A DNA stretch of 64,000 bases from Candidatus Saccharimonadota bacterium (GTDB lineage Bacteria; Patescibacteriota; Saccharimonadia; Saccharimonadales; Saccharimonadaceae), in assembly GCA_905372095.1 (NCBI GenBank), contig CAJPNK010000004.1, positions 3,115-67,114 on the forward strand. Reading direction: 5' to 3'. The translations under genes and the position numbers were made by a program. Below the pieces are notes generated by a model. It saw only the letters and a program-made list of their open reading frames with translations. It was not told the DNA's origin and did not search any database. Shown here in pieces: positions 25,331 through 33,898 of the stretch. How positions within the stretch are numbered: the stretch's first letter is position 1; each line of letters begins with the position of its first letter.

Positions 25331-26110
25331 ATGAGTTCAACAAAAAAGCATAAGTATAGCTCTAAGGCAAGCTCGCTGGCTTATGCATCGCTTAATATTT
25401 TGCTGGCGCTGGCAGTGTTTGGAACTATTTATGTAACTAATTCGCCAATTTTTGCTTTGCTGCTGGTGGCGCTTGGCAAATGGCGGATTTTGTCGGTAAG
25501 GCCGCGTTTTTGGGCGGCTAATGTTTTGTCTAATTTGGTGGATATTATAGTTGGCGTTAGTTTTGCGCTGTTAATTTGGCTGTCGGGCGGGTACATGATA
25601 CTTCAGCTGGGGCTAACAGCGTTGCATATTGTCTGGCTGCTATTTATCAAGCAGCGCTCAAAATACACGTACGCGGTTATTCAGGCTGGTGCTGCGCTGT
25701 TCTTGGGGCTAGTGGCACTGTCGTTGACAGCTTATTCATGGGATTCGTTTTATTTCGTAGCAGTTGTTTGGGTGATTACTTATGCGTCAGCGCGGCATGT
25801 AGCTAGCCGTTATGAGGGAATCAGTACTAATCTTTACGCGATAGCAGCAGCAACAGTGTGCGCTGAACTCGGCTGGATTTCGTATTATTGGATGATTGCT
25901 TATACTGTTCCTGGTTTAGCTGCTATCAAGGTATCGCAATTCGCTATATTTGCAGTATTGATGGGTTTCGTGGCCGAGCGGACAGCGCGCAGCTATCATA
26001 AACACGGCGAAGTTCGCTTCGCTGATATTGCAATGCCGATATTATTAACGGCAATGACGATGGTTGTGGCGTATATCTTTGCGGTTTTGAGCGGCAGCGA
26101 TGCTTTGTAG
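25331..26110 (+). CDS. Polytopic membrane protein of unknown function
   Basis: 259 residues with about seven or eight predicted transmembrane helices and short loops; a basic start MSSTKKHKYSSK. No family motif recognised. TATAAT (25317-25322) lies 8 nt before the ATG, another leaderless candidate, so it is transcribed separately from the LCP gene 42 nt upstream. Confidence 0.65.
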   Translation: MSSTKKHKYSSKASSLAYASLNILLALAVFGTIYVTNSPIFALLLVALGKWRILSVRPRFWAANVLSNLVDIIVGVSFALLIWLSGGYMILQLGLTALHIVWLLFIKQRSKYTYAVIQAGAALFLGLVALSLTAYSWDSFYFVAVVWVITYASARHVASRYEGISTNLYAIAAATVCAELGWISYYWMIAYTVPGLAAIKVSQFAIFAVLMGFVAERTARSYHKHGEVRFADIAMPILLTAMTMVVAYIFAVLSGSDAL

Positions 26111-26203
26111 GGCGTTAAGCAGATTTTTAAGGATTCTTTAAGACTATATGCGCATAGTAAGTATAATGGATATGATCAAATTATCGAATAGAGGAGGTTT
26201 CTG

Positions 26204-27403
26204 ATGAATAATAAGCAGGAAAATGCTACGCCGCGATCGTCAGACTCGCAGCCGCTGCCGCCTCGGGTTGTTGCGGTTACTAAACCTTGCCAGAAGAAGA
26301 CGGTTTGGCTAGCGATCTCTATCGTGATTGCGGCGATTATTTTGGCGGCTGGCGGCATAACTTGTACGCTGCTAATGCGAGGAGGCCGCAATTCTCTGAA
26401 TACTTTCGTTGACGGTAATCTGGCGGCTGATAGTAAGGAAGCTTCTGTTTCTGATATTATTGACAAAGTTTCGCCAAGCGTGGTGTCGATAGTCACCAAT
26501 ACTAAGTCGCAATCGCTATTTGGCGGTTCCCGCCAGGTGCAGGCGGCCGGTACGGGTATTATTCTCAGTAAAGACGGCTTCGTTCTTACTAATAAGCATG
26601 TTGTAGAAGGCGCGCAGTCGGTTACGATTGTGGCCTCGGACGGGTCGACTTACGACGCGGTATCGCTAGTTGGTACCGATCCGTTGAATGATTTGGCTTA
26701 CTTAAAGATCAAAGACGTTAATAATTTAACACCAGCAGCTCTAGGCGACTCGTCGACAGCCCGAGTCGGGCAGAACGTTATTGCTATCGGTAATGCGCTA
26801 GGACAGTATCAGAACACCGTTTCTAAAGGTATTATTTCTGGTAAGGGCCGGGCGGTCTCGGCGAGCGATAGCAGCGGTAACTCGCGGGAATCTCTGACTG
26901 ATATGCTGCAAACCGATACGGCTATTAATTCTGGCAATTCTGGCGGGCCGTTAATTAACTACAGCGGGCAGGTTATCGGTATTAATACAGCGGTAGCTTC
27001 GAATGCTGAAGGAATTGGCTTTTCGATCCCGATTAACGCAGCAAAAGGTACAATCCAGCAAGTTTTGGCTGGCAAAGGCGTGCAGCGAGCGTATCTGGGC
27101 GTCAATTACACGGATATCACGCCGGAAATAGCCAAGCATTATAGTTTGCCATCAAAATATGGCGCGTACGTGACTGGCGGCCGCAGCGAGGACATTGGTG
27201 TTACCGCTAACAGCCCGGCCGCTAAAGCCGGTATTCAAGACAAGGATATAATTACCAAGGTCAATAGTACTGAATTGGGCGCGCGAGGTAATTTATCAAG
27301 CGTTCTCGGGCAGTATCAGCCGGGCGATACTATTGATTTGACGGTGATGCGCAGCGGTAAAACGATAAATATCAAAGCGACGCTAGCGGCCTATCGAGAA
27401 TAG
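26204..27403 (+). CDS. Membrane-anchored HtrA/DegP-type serine protease
   Basis: 399 residues: cytoplasmic tail, one membrane helix (about 33-58), a trypsin-like domain with the triad His132 (TNKHVVEG), Asp163 (LNDLAYLKI) and Ser246 (GNSGGPL), then one PDZ domain (about 290-390, YVTGGRSEDIGV, AGIQDKDIITKVNS). It handles misfolded exported proteins outside the membrane. A GAGGAGG site precedes the ATG. It ends 5 nt from convergent prmC. Confidence 0.95.
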   Translation: MNNKQENATPRSSDSQPLPPRVVAVTKPCQKKTVWLAISIVIAAIILAAGGITCTLLMRGGRNSLNTFVDGNLAADSKEASVSDIIDKVSPSVVSIVTNTKSQSLFGGSRQVQAAGTGIILSKDGFVLTNKHVVEGAQSVTIVASDGSTYDAVSLVGTDPLNDLAYLKIKDVNNLTPAALGDSSTARVGQNVIAIGNALGQYQNTVSKGIISGKGRAVSASDSSGNSRESLTDMLQTDTAINSGNSGGPLINYSGQVIGINTAVASNAEGIGFSIPINAAKGTIQQVLAGKGVQRAYLGVNYTDITPEIAKHYSLPSKYGAYVTGGRSEDIGVTANSPAAKAGIQDKDIITKVNSTELGARGNLSSVLGQYQPGDTIDLTVMRSGKTINIKATLAAYRE

Positions 27404-27408
27404 GCAAA

Positions 27409-28206
27409 TTATGCTTGCAGTACGACGATAAAGCCGCGTGTTAGTTTATGCCGCAGCTGGCGCGAACCAGCGTAGGCTATTATTGCGCCGTGCTGCCGCG
27501 GGTCGGCTTCTAAAAACACTAGGGCGCCGGTACTTAGGTGTGCTGGCAGCTGGTCTATTAACTGGTAGATTAGCGCCAAACCCTCGTCTTTGGCGAAGAG
27601 TGCTAATGCTGGCTCATGATTAGTCTCGGGCGAGCGCTGCCACGAACGGTCGACATATGGCAAATTAGCGATAATTATATCGAATTTGCCGGGTACGGCG
27701 CGCAACAAATTACTTTTTATCAGAGCGACGTCGGCTTGAAATTTTTCAGCATTTTGACGGGCGACGCGTAAAGCTGGTTGGCTAATATCGGATAAAATTA
27801 CGTTAAGTTTCGGGATCTCTAATTTTGCGGTGATGCCCAAGCAGCCGCTGCCAGTACCGATATCTAGCAGCTTGCCAGAAACACCAAGTTCTTTTAGCAG
27901 TTCTATGATGGCTTCTGATTCTGGACGAGGTACTAAAACTTGCGGCGACACTGTAAATCTTCGGCCGTAAAAATCGCGGTAACCTAAAATATAAGCAAGC
28001 GGTACGTGTTCTAATCGCAGACGCAGCCGAGCATTAGCAATATCAACACGCCGCGGGTCGATGTCGTTTTCGGGATGAGCGTGCAGGTAGGTGCGATTTT
28101 TCCGCAGCGTATTAGCCAAGATAAGTTCTGTATCTAGTCTGGCAGAATCGACGCCAATTTCTCGTAATTGTTTGATTGCGCGATCGAGCCATGCCGATAT
28201 ATTCAT
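27409..28206 (-). CDS. prmC: Release factor glutamine methyltransferase PrmC
   Basis: Methylates the GGQ glutamine of release factors using SAM. 265 residues: N-terminal helical domain, SAM motif LLDIGTGSGCLGI (about 117-129), and the catalytic NPPY variant NLPY (in IIANLPYVDRSW, about 178-189). It lies directly downstream of prfA, its substrate. A TATACT box (complement of 28213-28218) 6 nt before the ATG suggests it can also be transcribed alone, leaderless. Confidence 0.93.
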   Translation of the reverse strand: MNISAWLDRAIKQLREIGVDSARLDTELILANTLRKNRTYLHAHPENDIDPRRVDIANARLRLRLEHVPLAYILGYRDFYGRRFTVSPQVLVPRPESEAIIELLKELGVSGKLLDIGTGSGCLGITAKLEIPKLNVILSDISQPALRVARQNAEKFQADVALIKSNLLRAVPGKFDIIIANLPYVDRSWQRSPETNHEPALALFAKDEGLALIYQLIDQLPAHLSTGALVFLEADPRQHGAIIAYAGSRQLRHKLTRGFIVVLQA

Positions 28207-28279
28207 ACGAATAGTATAAAATGCAAGTTTGTAGCGGTCAAACTAAATTAATATGATCAGGGGTGAGACGGGCGATAGG

Positions 28280-29353
28280 TTATTGCTGGTCGGCGTTTTG
28301 CGCTTTTAACTCTCGTTCGTAGGCTTGCAGCTGTTCAATCAAATCGTCAATATCCCCGTTCATTGCCGCGGGGATATTGCTGCGGTTGTAGTGAATGCGG
28401 TGGTCGGTGATACGATCTTGCGGGAAGTTATAGGTGCGGATTTTTTCAGAGCGGTCGCCAGTGCCGACTAGCGAACGCCGTTCAGCGCTTAATTTGGCGT
28501 TTTCTTCGTCAATTTTCATCTGCAGCAGCCGCGAACGCAGCACGCTCATGGCTTTTTCGCGATTCTTGATTTGTGACTTCTCGTCTTGGTTGGTAACCAT
28601 TATGCCAGTTGGCAGGTGAGTGATCCGTACCGCCGAGTCGGTGGTGTTGACGCTCTGGCCGCCGTGGCCGCTGGAGCGGTAAATATCGACGCGCAGGTCG
28701 TTCGGGTTGATTTCAACATCAGTTTCTTCGGCTTCGGGTAAGACGGCGACAGTAGCAGTGCTGGTATGAATACGGCCTTGGCTTTCAGTGACTGGGACGC
28801 GTTGGACGCGGTGGACGCCGCCCTCAAATTTCAACTTGGCATATGGCGCGTCGCCCTTGACCATGAAAATGACTTCTTTGTAGCCGCCAGAATCGTTAGC
28901 GGACTCGCTAATTAGCTCGGTTTTATAGCCGTTGGCTTCGCACCAGCGCAAGTACATGCGGTATAATTCTGCCGCGAACAATGATGCTTCGTCGCCGCCA
29001 GCACCAGCGCGGATTTCCATGATAATATTTTTCTCGTCGTTCGGGTCTTTAGGTGTTAGTAATATGAATAACTTATCGTCGAGTTCGGCGATTTTAGCTT
29101 CGTCCTCGGGAATCTCTGCTTTGGCTAATTCGGCTAATTCATCGTTGCTCTGGGCTAGATTTTTTGCCTCCGCTAGCTGTTTCTCGATAGTATCGCGTTC
29201 ACTAGCGGTAGTGATAATGGTTTCTAGCTCGGCGAAACGTTTGTTGTTGGCAGTAAAATCCGGTGAATTGTAGGCATCAGGTTGCGCCAGAAAATCGCCG
29301 AGGCGAGCGCGTTCGGCTTTCAAAGCGTCTAAATCGAGAGAAATCTTTGCCAT
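28280..29353 (-). CDS. prfA: Peptide chain release factor 1
   Basis: Ends translation at UAA and UAG. 357 residues with the RF1 codon-reading motif PVT in RVQRVPVTESQGRIH (PxT class) and the peptidyl-hydrolase GGQ in SGHGGQSVN (about 230-238). It is followed by prmC. A TATAAT box (complement of 29364-29369) lies 10 nt before the ATG. With prfB also present, all three stop codons are expected to be used. Confidence 0.96.
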   Translation of the reverse strand: MAKISLDLDALKAERARLGDFLAQPDAYNSPDFTANNKRFAELETIITTASERDTIEKQLAEAKNLAQSNDELAELAKAEIPEDEAKIAELDDKLFILLTPKDPNDEKNIIMEIRAGAGGDEASLFAAELYRMYLRWCEANGYKTELISESANDSGGYKEVIFMVKGDAPYAKLKFEGGVHRVQRVPVTESQGRIHTSTATVAVLPEAEETDVEINPNDLRVDIYRSSGHGGQSVNTTDSAVRITHLPTGIMVTNQDEKSQIKNREKAMSVLRSRLLQMKIDEENAKLSAERRSLVGTGDRSEKIRTYNFPQDRITDHRIHYNRSNIPAAMNGDIDDLIEQLQAYERELKAQNADQQ

Positions 29354-29376
29354 AGCTTATAAAATTATAGCATATA

Positions 29377-29545
29377 TTGGCGGAATAAGAGTTTTAAGGT
29401 ATAATATCGCCGCTAGATTTTAGATGTTGGTGGGGTACATATTAGGGTTAAGGGTGGCAGATAGGTCAGATGTAAAGGTGTTTTTGTGGATCAGGCAAGA
29501 AAAATAAAACATCGCTGACAGATAGCAGTGATGTTTTATTATGCG
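29377..29545 (+). ncRNA. Candidate small RNA opposite rpmE
   Basis: On the plus strand, between two minus-strand genes, TTGGCG (29377-29382), 17 nt, TATAAT (29400-29405) makes a good promoter that points away from prfA. Transcription would cross about 95 nt of non-coding sequence and reach the strong hairpin at 29503-29540. A transcript of roughly 130 nt is predicted. It does not resemble SRP, 6S, tmRNA or RNase P RNA by eye. Confidence 0.3.
29498..29540 (-). terminator. Terminator of rpmE (possibly bidirectional)
   Basis: Long hairpin: AATAAAACATCGCTG and CAGTGATGTTTTATT arms (single mismatch) around a short loop. On the minus strand the stem runs into a T-rich stretch TTTTATTTTT. Confidence 0.8.
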
Positions 29546-29556
29546 ATTGATGGCGT

Positions 29557-29961
29557 CTAGTTTTTCTTGTTGACCTGTTTCTTAGCTTTTTTGGAGGTTT
29601 TGGCTGGTTTGGCGTTGTTGTCGCTGGTTTTGTCATCGGCAGCTTGCTGAGCTTTGGCGGCAGCGGCGGCGTTAGCCTTTTTTGCTTTGTTGACGAGAGC
29701 TTCGCGGCGGGCCTTCGCGGCGGCTTGGCGGGCCTTGAAGCGGTCAACGCGGCCTTCGGTATCGATAATCTTTTCTTCGCCAGTGAAGAATGGATGTGAT
29801 TTACTCGAAATGTGGACTTTGACCAACGGGTAAGTTTGACCGTCTTTCCACTTGATTGTTTCGGTAGATTGCGCTGTTGAGCGAGTCAAGAACGCGAAGC
29901 CTGCTTGTTCGTCGCTAAATACGACCAGGCGATAGTCCTGTGGGTGAATACTGCTTTTCAT
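29557..29961 (-). CDS. rpmE2: Ribosomal protein bL31, type B, with long basic tail
   Basis: The first 80 residues are a cysteine-free (type B) L31: MKSSIHPQDYRLVVF, HISSKSHPFFTGEEKI and DTEGRVDRFKARQ. A 50-residue Ala/Lys-rich tail (about 85-134) follows, making 134 residues against about 85 normally; such tails are probably disordered and rRNA-binding. A TAGAAT box (complement of 29971-29976) lies 9 nt before the ATG. Confidence 0.92.
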   Translation of the reverse strand: MKSSIHPQDYRLVVFSDEQAGFAFLTRSTAQSTETIKWKDGQTYPLVKVHISSKSHPFFTGEEKIIDTEGRVDRFKARQAAAKARREALVNKAKKANAAAAAKAQQAADDKTSDNNAKPAKTSKKAKKQVNKKN

Positions 29962-29995
29962 AACTGTAGTATTCTAGCAAAAAACTGTATAGTTG

Positions 29996-30442
29996 TCAAA
30001 GATGCAGTTTACGATGTCTCTCGTTGCTACGACGTTCCTTTTCGCTGCTGATTTTGTCGTGAAGTTTGCGCAGTGCGCGCTGCGAGGCCGGCAGCTGGGT
30101 AATGGCGCGAATTTCTTCCTCAATGTCAGCTAAATCTTCGTCGCTGAAGTCTTCTAATCCAACGTAGCGCATGCGAGCGCCCTTGGTGGAGCGGATCAGT
30201 TCATCAAGCTTAAGCTGAATAGCACGACTATCACGGTTTTGAGTATTTTGGATCAAGAACACCATCAAAAAAGTGACAATCGTCGTACCAGTGTTAATGA
30301 CTAGCTGCCAGGTATCAGAGAAATTGAAAATTGGTCCGGTGATAAACCAAACAGCTATTGAAGCGGCTGCTAGGATAAACACGCCAGCCGACCCTGCCAG
30401 CGTTGAGGCGCGCGACGAAATCTTGCGAAAGCGTTCTTTCAT
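29996..30442 (-). CDS. Iron_permease-family (COG5478-like) small membrane protein
   Basis: 148 residues from the chosen ATG 30442 (longer in-frame starts exist to 30565). Two transmembrane segments (about 13-35 and 45-65, with FILAAASIAVWFITGP and TTIVTFLMVFLIQNTQNRD) then a cytoplasmic helix LKLDELIRSTKGARMRYVGLED. The FLIQNTQNRDxxAIQLKLDELI pattern is the hallmark of the low-affinity iron permease family PF04120; transport itself is unproven for such short members. A TATGCT box ends 7 nt before this ATG. Confidence 0.7.
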   Translation of the reverse strand: MKERFRKISSRASTLAGSAGVFILAAASIAVWFITGPIFNFSDTWQLVINTGTTIVTFLMVFLIQNTQNRDSRAIQLKLDELIRSTKGARMRYVGLEDFSDEDLADIEEEIRAITQLPASQRALRKLHDKISSEKERRSNERHRKLHL

Positions 30443-30520
30443 GATGTTAAGCATAACAAAAAAGGTGAATATTAGCAAAAATAGTGTATAATTACGATGG
30501 ATACGTAACAGAAACAAAAA

Positions 30521-30541
30521 TGACAAATGACAAATGACAAA
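30521..30541 (+). repeat. Three tandem 7-bp repeats across a start codon
   Basis: TGACAAA occurs three times in a row, placing three ATGs 7 bp apart. Only the second (30527) opens the long frame; the first gives a five-codon peptide. The unit is not a multiple of three, so gain or loss of a copy would change which ATG is in frame with the gene and its distance from the promoter. Confidence 0.6.
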
Positions 30542-31957
30542 ACACCTGAATATTACCCTGCACAAACGCCGCTAGAAATAGAAGCTGTAAGCACTGAGGA
30601 CGACGAGTATAGTAGACGTCGCGACTTCTTCAGAAGGTTGTGCGATGATATAGATGAAATGCGCAAAGGCGACCTGGCAGAATTGAAGGTAAAATATAAA
30701 GGATATCTTGATAGAACCATTAGGAATGTCTGCCTAGCTAGAGACGAACGGTCGCGAGAAGAGCGTTCCGCTATAAGTAAAGCTATTAAGCTAGTTGAAG
30801 AAATTGCCGACGTACCATTAGTCGATTGGCCAGACGATTTGCTTGAGTATCCGGATGTCTGTAGCGAGTATGTAAAATGGATGCTTGAATCGGGTAATGG
30901 TACAGTGTATCGTTGCGCCCAGGCTGCTAGAGAGGAGTTTCATGATAGCGGTGGTCGTATCGTAGATAAGAAAGACATTCATTTTGGAAATAGCGATTAC
31001 GAACGGATGATATGGCGGTATGAAATGTGTAATAGAGTACTGCTTGGCGATGACGAATCGGCTAAATCTATCATAGATGAATACGGTAGATATATAGGAC
31101 AATATGGGACGATTAATATAGGGGAAGTCTATATGACGGAAGAAGGTCAAACAGAGTATATGGAGTATATAAGAGTTGTGGAGCATTTGGGCCGCGATAA
31201 TGTACTTAAACTGCATGATAAACTTGGGATAGCAATTTTTTCTCGCTGGTCGTTGCAAACGTTAGATAGCATGGTTGATTTGGTGAATGGTAAGGGTGAA
31301 GAAAAGTCGTGGTCGGTTGTTCTAATTGGCAAATCGGGCGATCATAATGGCGCCTTTAAAAATTTCAGACGTACAGAGTCTTCGGATATTATACCCATCG
31401 AAGTAGGTTCTGCTAACGATACTCAGGATAGAGTTGCGACGTTGCAGAATATGGGCATTGATACTATCGACCGGTTGACTATCGCTGGCCATGGCAGTGC
31501 TAATGGATTGTTATTAGCCTCTGGTTATACTCTGCCAAGAGATACTAGTGTATTAAGGCAGAACCCTATTACTTTGCTCATCAATATGATAAAAGCAGGC
31601 GATGATGGTTTGCGAAATATCAATCTGATGTCGTGTTCTGGCGCTCGGCGTTTTGGCGGAGAAGCAAGCCTGGCGGAATGTCTCTCTTGTTTGGACAAAG
31701 GTTTAGCCGTATATGCTCCGCCAGAAGATGCGTATATAAACGTACAAGACGGGGAGGCTAATTTGAGGTCAAAGGTACCTTTGAACCGCGCTATAGAGGA
31801 CTTACTTATTGAAATGAAAATTCCTGGTTATAATAGAATTGCTAGCTGGCTAGAGAAGGTATTTTGGAAGAGAACGAAGAATATCTTAGTAACTAGCGTG
31901 GCGGGTTCGCTAGTGTCAAGGGAAAATGTTAATATGACATTAGGAGGCGAGACATGA
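30527..31957 (+). CDS. Unknown protein with caspase-like His-Cys dyad
   Basis: 476 residues. The N-terminal half (1-260) is charged, helical and unrecognised. The C-terminal part holds IAGHGSANGLLL with His322 and, 48 residues later, NLMSCSGARRFGG with Cys370, preceded by hydrophobic strands; this is the spacing and strand context of clan CD (caspase/CHAT/gingipain-fold) cysteine peptidases. No signal peptide. The region is AT-richer than its neighbours. A TATAAT (30487-30492) lies 34 nt upstream. It overlaps the next gene in an ATGA arrangement. A peptidase or a dead relative is inferred from the dyad only. Confidence 0.55.
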   Translation: MTNDKTPEYYPAQTPLEIEAVSTEDDEYSRRRDFFRRLCDDIDEMRKGDLAELKVKYKGYLDRTIRNVCLARDERSREERSAISKAIKLVEEIADVPLVDWPDDLLEYPDVCSEYVKWMLESGNGTVYRCAQAAREEFHDSGGRIVDKKDIHFGNSDYERMIWRYEMCNRVLLGDDESAKSIIDEYGRYIGQYGTINIGEVYMTEEGQTEYMEYIRVVEHLGRDNVLKLHDKLGIAIFSRWSLQTLDSMVDLVNGKGEEKSWSVVLIGKSGDHNGAFKNFRRTESSDIIPIEVGSANDTQDRVATLQNMGIDTIDRLTIAGHGSANGLLLASGYTLPRDTSVLRQNPITLLINMIKAGDDGLRNINLMSCSGARRFGGEASLAECLSCLDKGLAVYAPPEDAYINVQDGEANLRSKVPLNRAIEDLLIEMKIPGYNRIASWLEKVFWKRTKNILVTSVAGSLVSRENVNMTLGGET

Positions 31958-32427
31958 CAGAAATGTTTCTTGGCTTATCACCAGATACCGATAAGTGCGA
32001 CCCAGAATTGATCAAAGAAAGAATAAAAGAGATAAAAGGCTATGTTGCTAGTCTGCAGCCTGGTGAATCATTTTTTGAAAATGAAGAAACAGGTTTAGCT
32101 ATAAGAACTAATGTAGAAGAAGGCGATGATGGCGATGGAGTGAATCACCGCATGGTTGGTGTTGTCCGCGAAGAGGATGGCGATAGGAAAGGGTGGCTGA
32201 TTGTTGCTAAAGGAGATAGTGTCTCTGTCGTAAGTGAACTAATCGGCAGTAAAGATAACGATAACAAGAGGGAAACCTATTTATTATTTTCTTCCGAAGT
32301 TGGTTCTAGCCAATTTGCCTATTGTTCTAATTGCGATTCTCTAGAACAATTAGCAGGGTCTCTGGCGCTGGTGTCTGGTACAAATAGGCCTTCGAGAAAT
32401 CCTTTTGCTGTTGAAAAAAATAGATAA
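31954..32427 (+). CDS. Unknown acidic partner of the His-Cys protein
   Basis: 157 residues, acidic, not recognised. Predicted beta strands in the middle (TGLAIRTNVEEGDDG, HRMVGVVREEDGDRKGWLIVAKGDSVSVVSEL, about 47-108) and no membrane helix. Its ATG overlaps the stop of the upstream gene (ATGA), and a GGAGG site lies just before, so the two are made together; it may be an inhibitor, substrate or adaptor of that protein. No functional motif supports a choice. Confidence 0.55.
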   Translation: MTEMFLGLSPDTDKCDPELIKERIKEIKGYVASLQPGESFFENEETGLAIRTNVEEGDDGDGVNHRMVGVVREEDGDRKGWLIVAKGDSVSVVSELIGSKDNDNKRETYLLFSSEVGSSQFAYCSNCDSLEQLAGSLALVSGTNRPSRNPFAVEKNR

Positions 32428-32457
32428 TGATGATACACTACGTTTGAAATAATTTTA

Positions 32458-32508
32458 ACGACACAGCCTGTTGCAGCTCCAAAAGCAGCGGGCGAGGAAA
32501 AGGAGTAA
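32458..32508 (+). pseudogene. Possible C-terminal remnant before rpsB
   Basis: The frame read from 32458 to TAA at 32506-32508 gives TTQPVAAPKAAGEEKE, an Ala/Lys/Glu tail typical of ribosomal or translation proteins, but the frame is closed by TGA at 32431-32433 and has no start. It may be what is left of a gene displaced by the accessory pair immediately upstream. It overlaps the rpsB Shine-Dalgarno site. Confidence 0.3.
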
Positions 32509-32512
32509 ACTG

Positions 32513-33214
32513 ATGTCTGTAGCAGTAGACATGAAAGCTTTGTTTGAAGCTGGTGTTCATTTTGGACACAAAACTAGCCGCTGGCACCCGAAGATGGCGC
32601 CGTATATTCACTCAAAACGCCAGGATAGCCATATTATTGATTTAGCGAAGACAGTGGAGGCGCTAGACAAAGCCTTACCGTTTATTACCAAGACGGTCGC
32701 GAGCGGCAAAAAAGTTTTGTTTGTTGGTACCAAAAAGCAGGCCAAAGATATCGTCAAAGCGGCTGCCGAGTCGGCTGGCCAGCCGTTTGTGGTGAATCGC
32801 TGGATTGGCGGTATGCTAACCAATGTCACTACTACTAATGCGCAGATCAAGAAGCTGCGCGACCTCGAGCGCCGCATGGACAACGGCGATCTCGAGAAGC
32901 GCTACAATAAGTTAGAGGTTCAGCGCTACCAAGAAGAAATCGATAGTTTGAACTTCAAATATGGCGGTATCAAAGAATTGAATGGTAAGCCTGGCGCTTT
33001 AATCGTGCTCGATATGCTGGTTGATAAAAATGCAATCGCTGAAGCAGAAAATCTCGGAATCCCAGTGGTGGCAATCGCTGATACTAATGCCGACCCGAGC
33101 AAAGTTGAATATCCAATCCCAGGCAACGACGACGCGATTAAAGGGTTGCAATTGCTGCTAGACTACTTTGTAGCAGCGGTGAACGAAGGCAAGACTAAAA
33201 AAGAGGAGAAATAG
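32513..33214 (+). CDS. rpsB: Ribosomal protein uS2
   Basis: 233 residues from ATG 32513, chosen because AAAGGAG lies 7 nt upstream and because the family starts just before MKALFEAGVHFGHKTSRWHPKM. Signatures: FVGTKKQAKDIV (about 72-83), FVVNRWIGGMLTN (about 96-108), and PVVAIADTNADPSKVEYPIPGNDDA (about 186-210). It binds the neck of the 30S subunit with uS1 (where present). Followed at once by tsf, the classic rpsB-tsf operon. Confidence 0.96.
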   Translation: MSVAVDMKALFEAGVHFGHKTSRWHPKMAPYIHSKRQDSHIIDLAKTVEALDKALPFITKTVASGKKVLFVGTKKQAKDIVKAAAESAGQPFVVNRWIGGMLTNVTTTNAQIKKLRDLERRMDNGDLEKRYNKLEVQRYQEEIDSLNFKYGGIKELNGKPGALIVLDMLVDKNAIAEAENLGIPVVAIADTNADPSKVEYPIPGNDDAIKGLQLLLDYFVAAVNEGKTKKEEK

Positions 33215-33215
33215 G

Positions 33216-33809
33216 ATGGGCGTATCAATTGAAGACATTAAAAAGCTGAAAGAATTAAGCGGTATTGGTCTGACCGATGCCAAAAAAGCGCTAGTTGAAG
33301 CCGAGGGCGACTTCGATAAAGCTCTCGAGGCACTGCGTAAGAAAGGTCTGACCAAGGCCGAGAAAAAAGGCGACCGCGAGACGCGCGAAGGTTTGATTGA
33401 GAGCTACGTGCACTCGGGCCGTATCGGCGTGGTTGTCGAGGTCAACTGCGAAACTGATTTCGTGGCGCGCTTGCCAGAATTTAAGGAGTTTGCGCACCAA
33501 ATTGCTATGCAGATCGCAGCGATGGCACCAAAGTACGCAACGGTCGAGGATATTCCGAGCGACGTTTACGAAGCGAAAAAGCAGGAGTTTTTGGCAAGCG
33601 ACAGTTTGCAAGATAAGCCAGAGAATATGCGCGAGCAAATTGTCGAAGGACAACTCAACAAGTATTTTGCCGAACAAGTCCTATCCGAGCAAGCCTTCGT
33701 ACTTGACGATAGCAAAACTGTTGGCGAGCTGATCAAAGAGCAAGTAGCACTGCGCGGCGAGAATGTGCGTGTTAGCCAATTCAAGCGTATCGAGCTTGGC
33801 GGCGAATAA
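33216..33809 (+). CDS. tsf: Elongation factor Ts
   Basis: Nucleotide exchange factor for EF-Tu. 197 residues, a compact form: N-terminal UBA-like helix IKKLKELSGIGLTDAKKALVEAEGDFDKALEALRKKG (about 5-42), then VHSGRIGVVVEVNCETDFVARLPEF (about 64-88, the TDFV motif that inserts into EF-Tu) and a single core subdomain. Lies 1 nt after rpsB and is followed by a terminator hairpin. Confidence 0.95.
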   Translation: MGVSIEDIKKLKELSGIGLTDAKKALVEAEGDFDKALEALRKKGLTKAEKKGDRETREGLIESYVHSGRIGVVVEVNCETDFVARLPEFKEFAHQIAMQIAAMAPKYATVEDIPSDVYEAKKQEFLASDSLQDKPENMREQIVEGQLNKYFAEQVLSEQAFVLDDSKTVGELIKEQVALRGENVRVSQFKRIELGGE

Positions 33810-33826
33810 GCCTACGTCTTATACAA

Positions 33827-33860
33827 CCAATATAACCGCTGAAATATGGCGGTTATTTTG
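33827..33860 (+). terminator. Terminator of rpsB-tsf
   Basis: Stem ATAACCGC (33832-33839) with GCGGTTAT (33849-33856), extended by CCAA/TTGG outside, and a T-rich 3' end. Confidence 0.7.
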
Positions 33861-33898
33861 GTATGATAAAAGCATGAGCAATCAACGGCGGAATGTAG

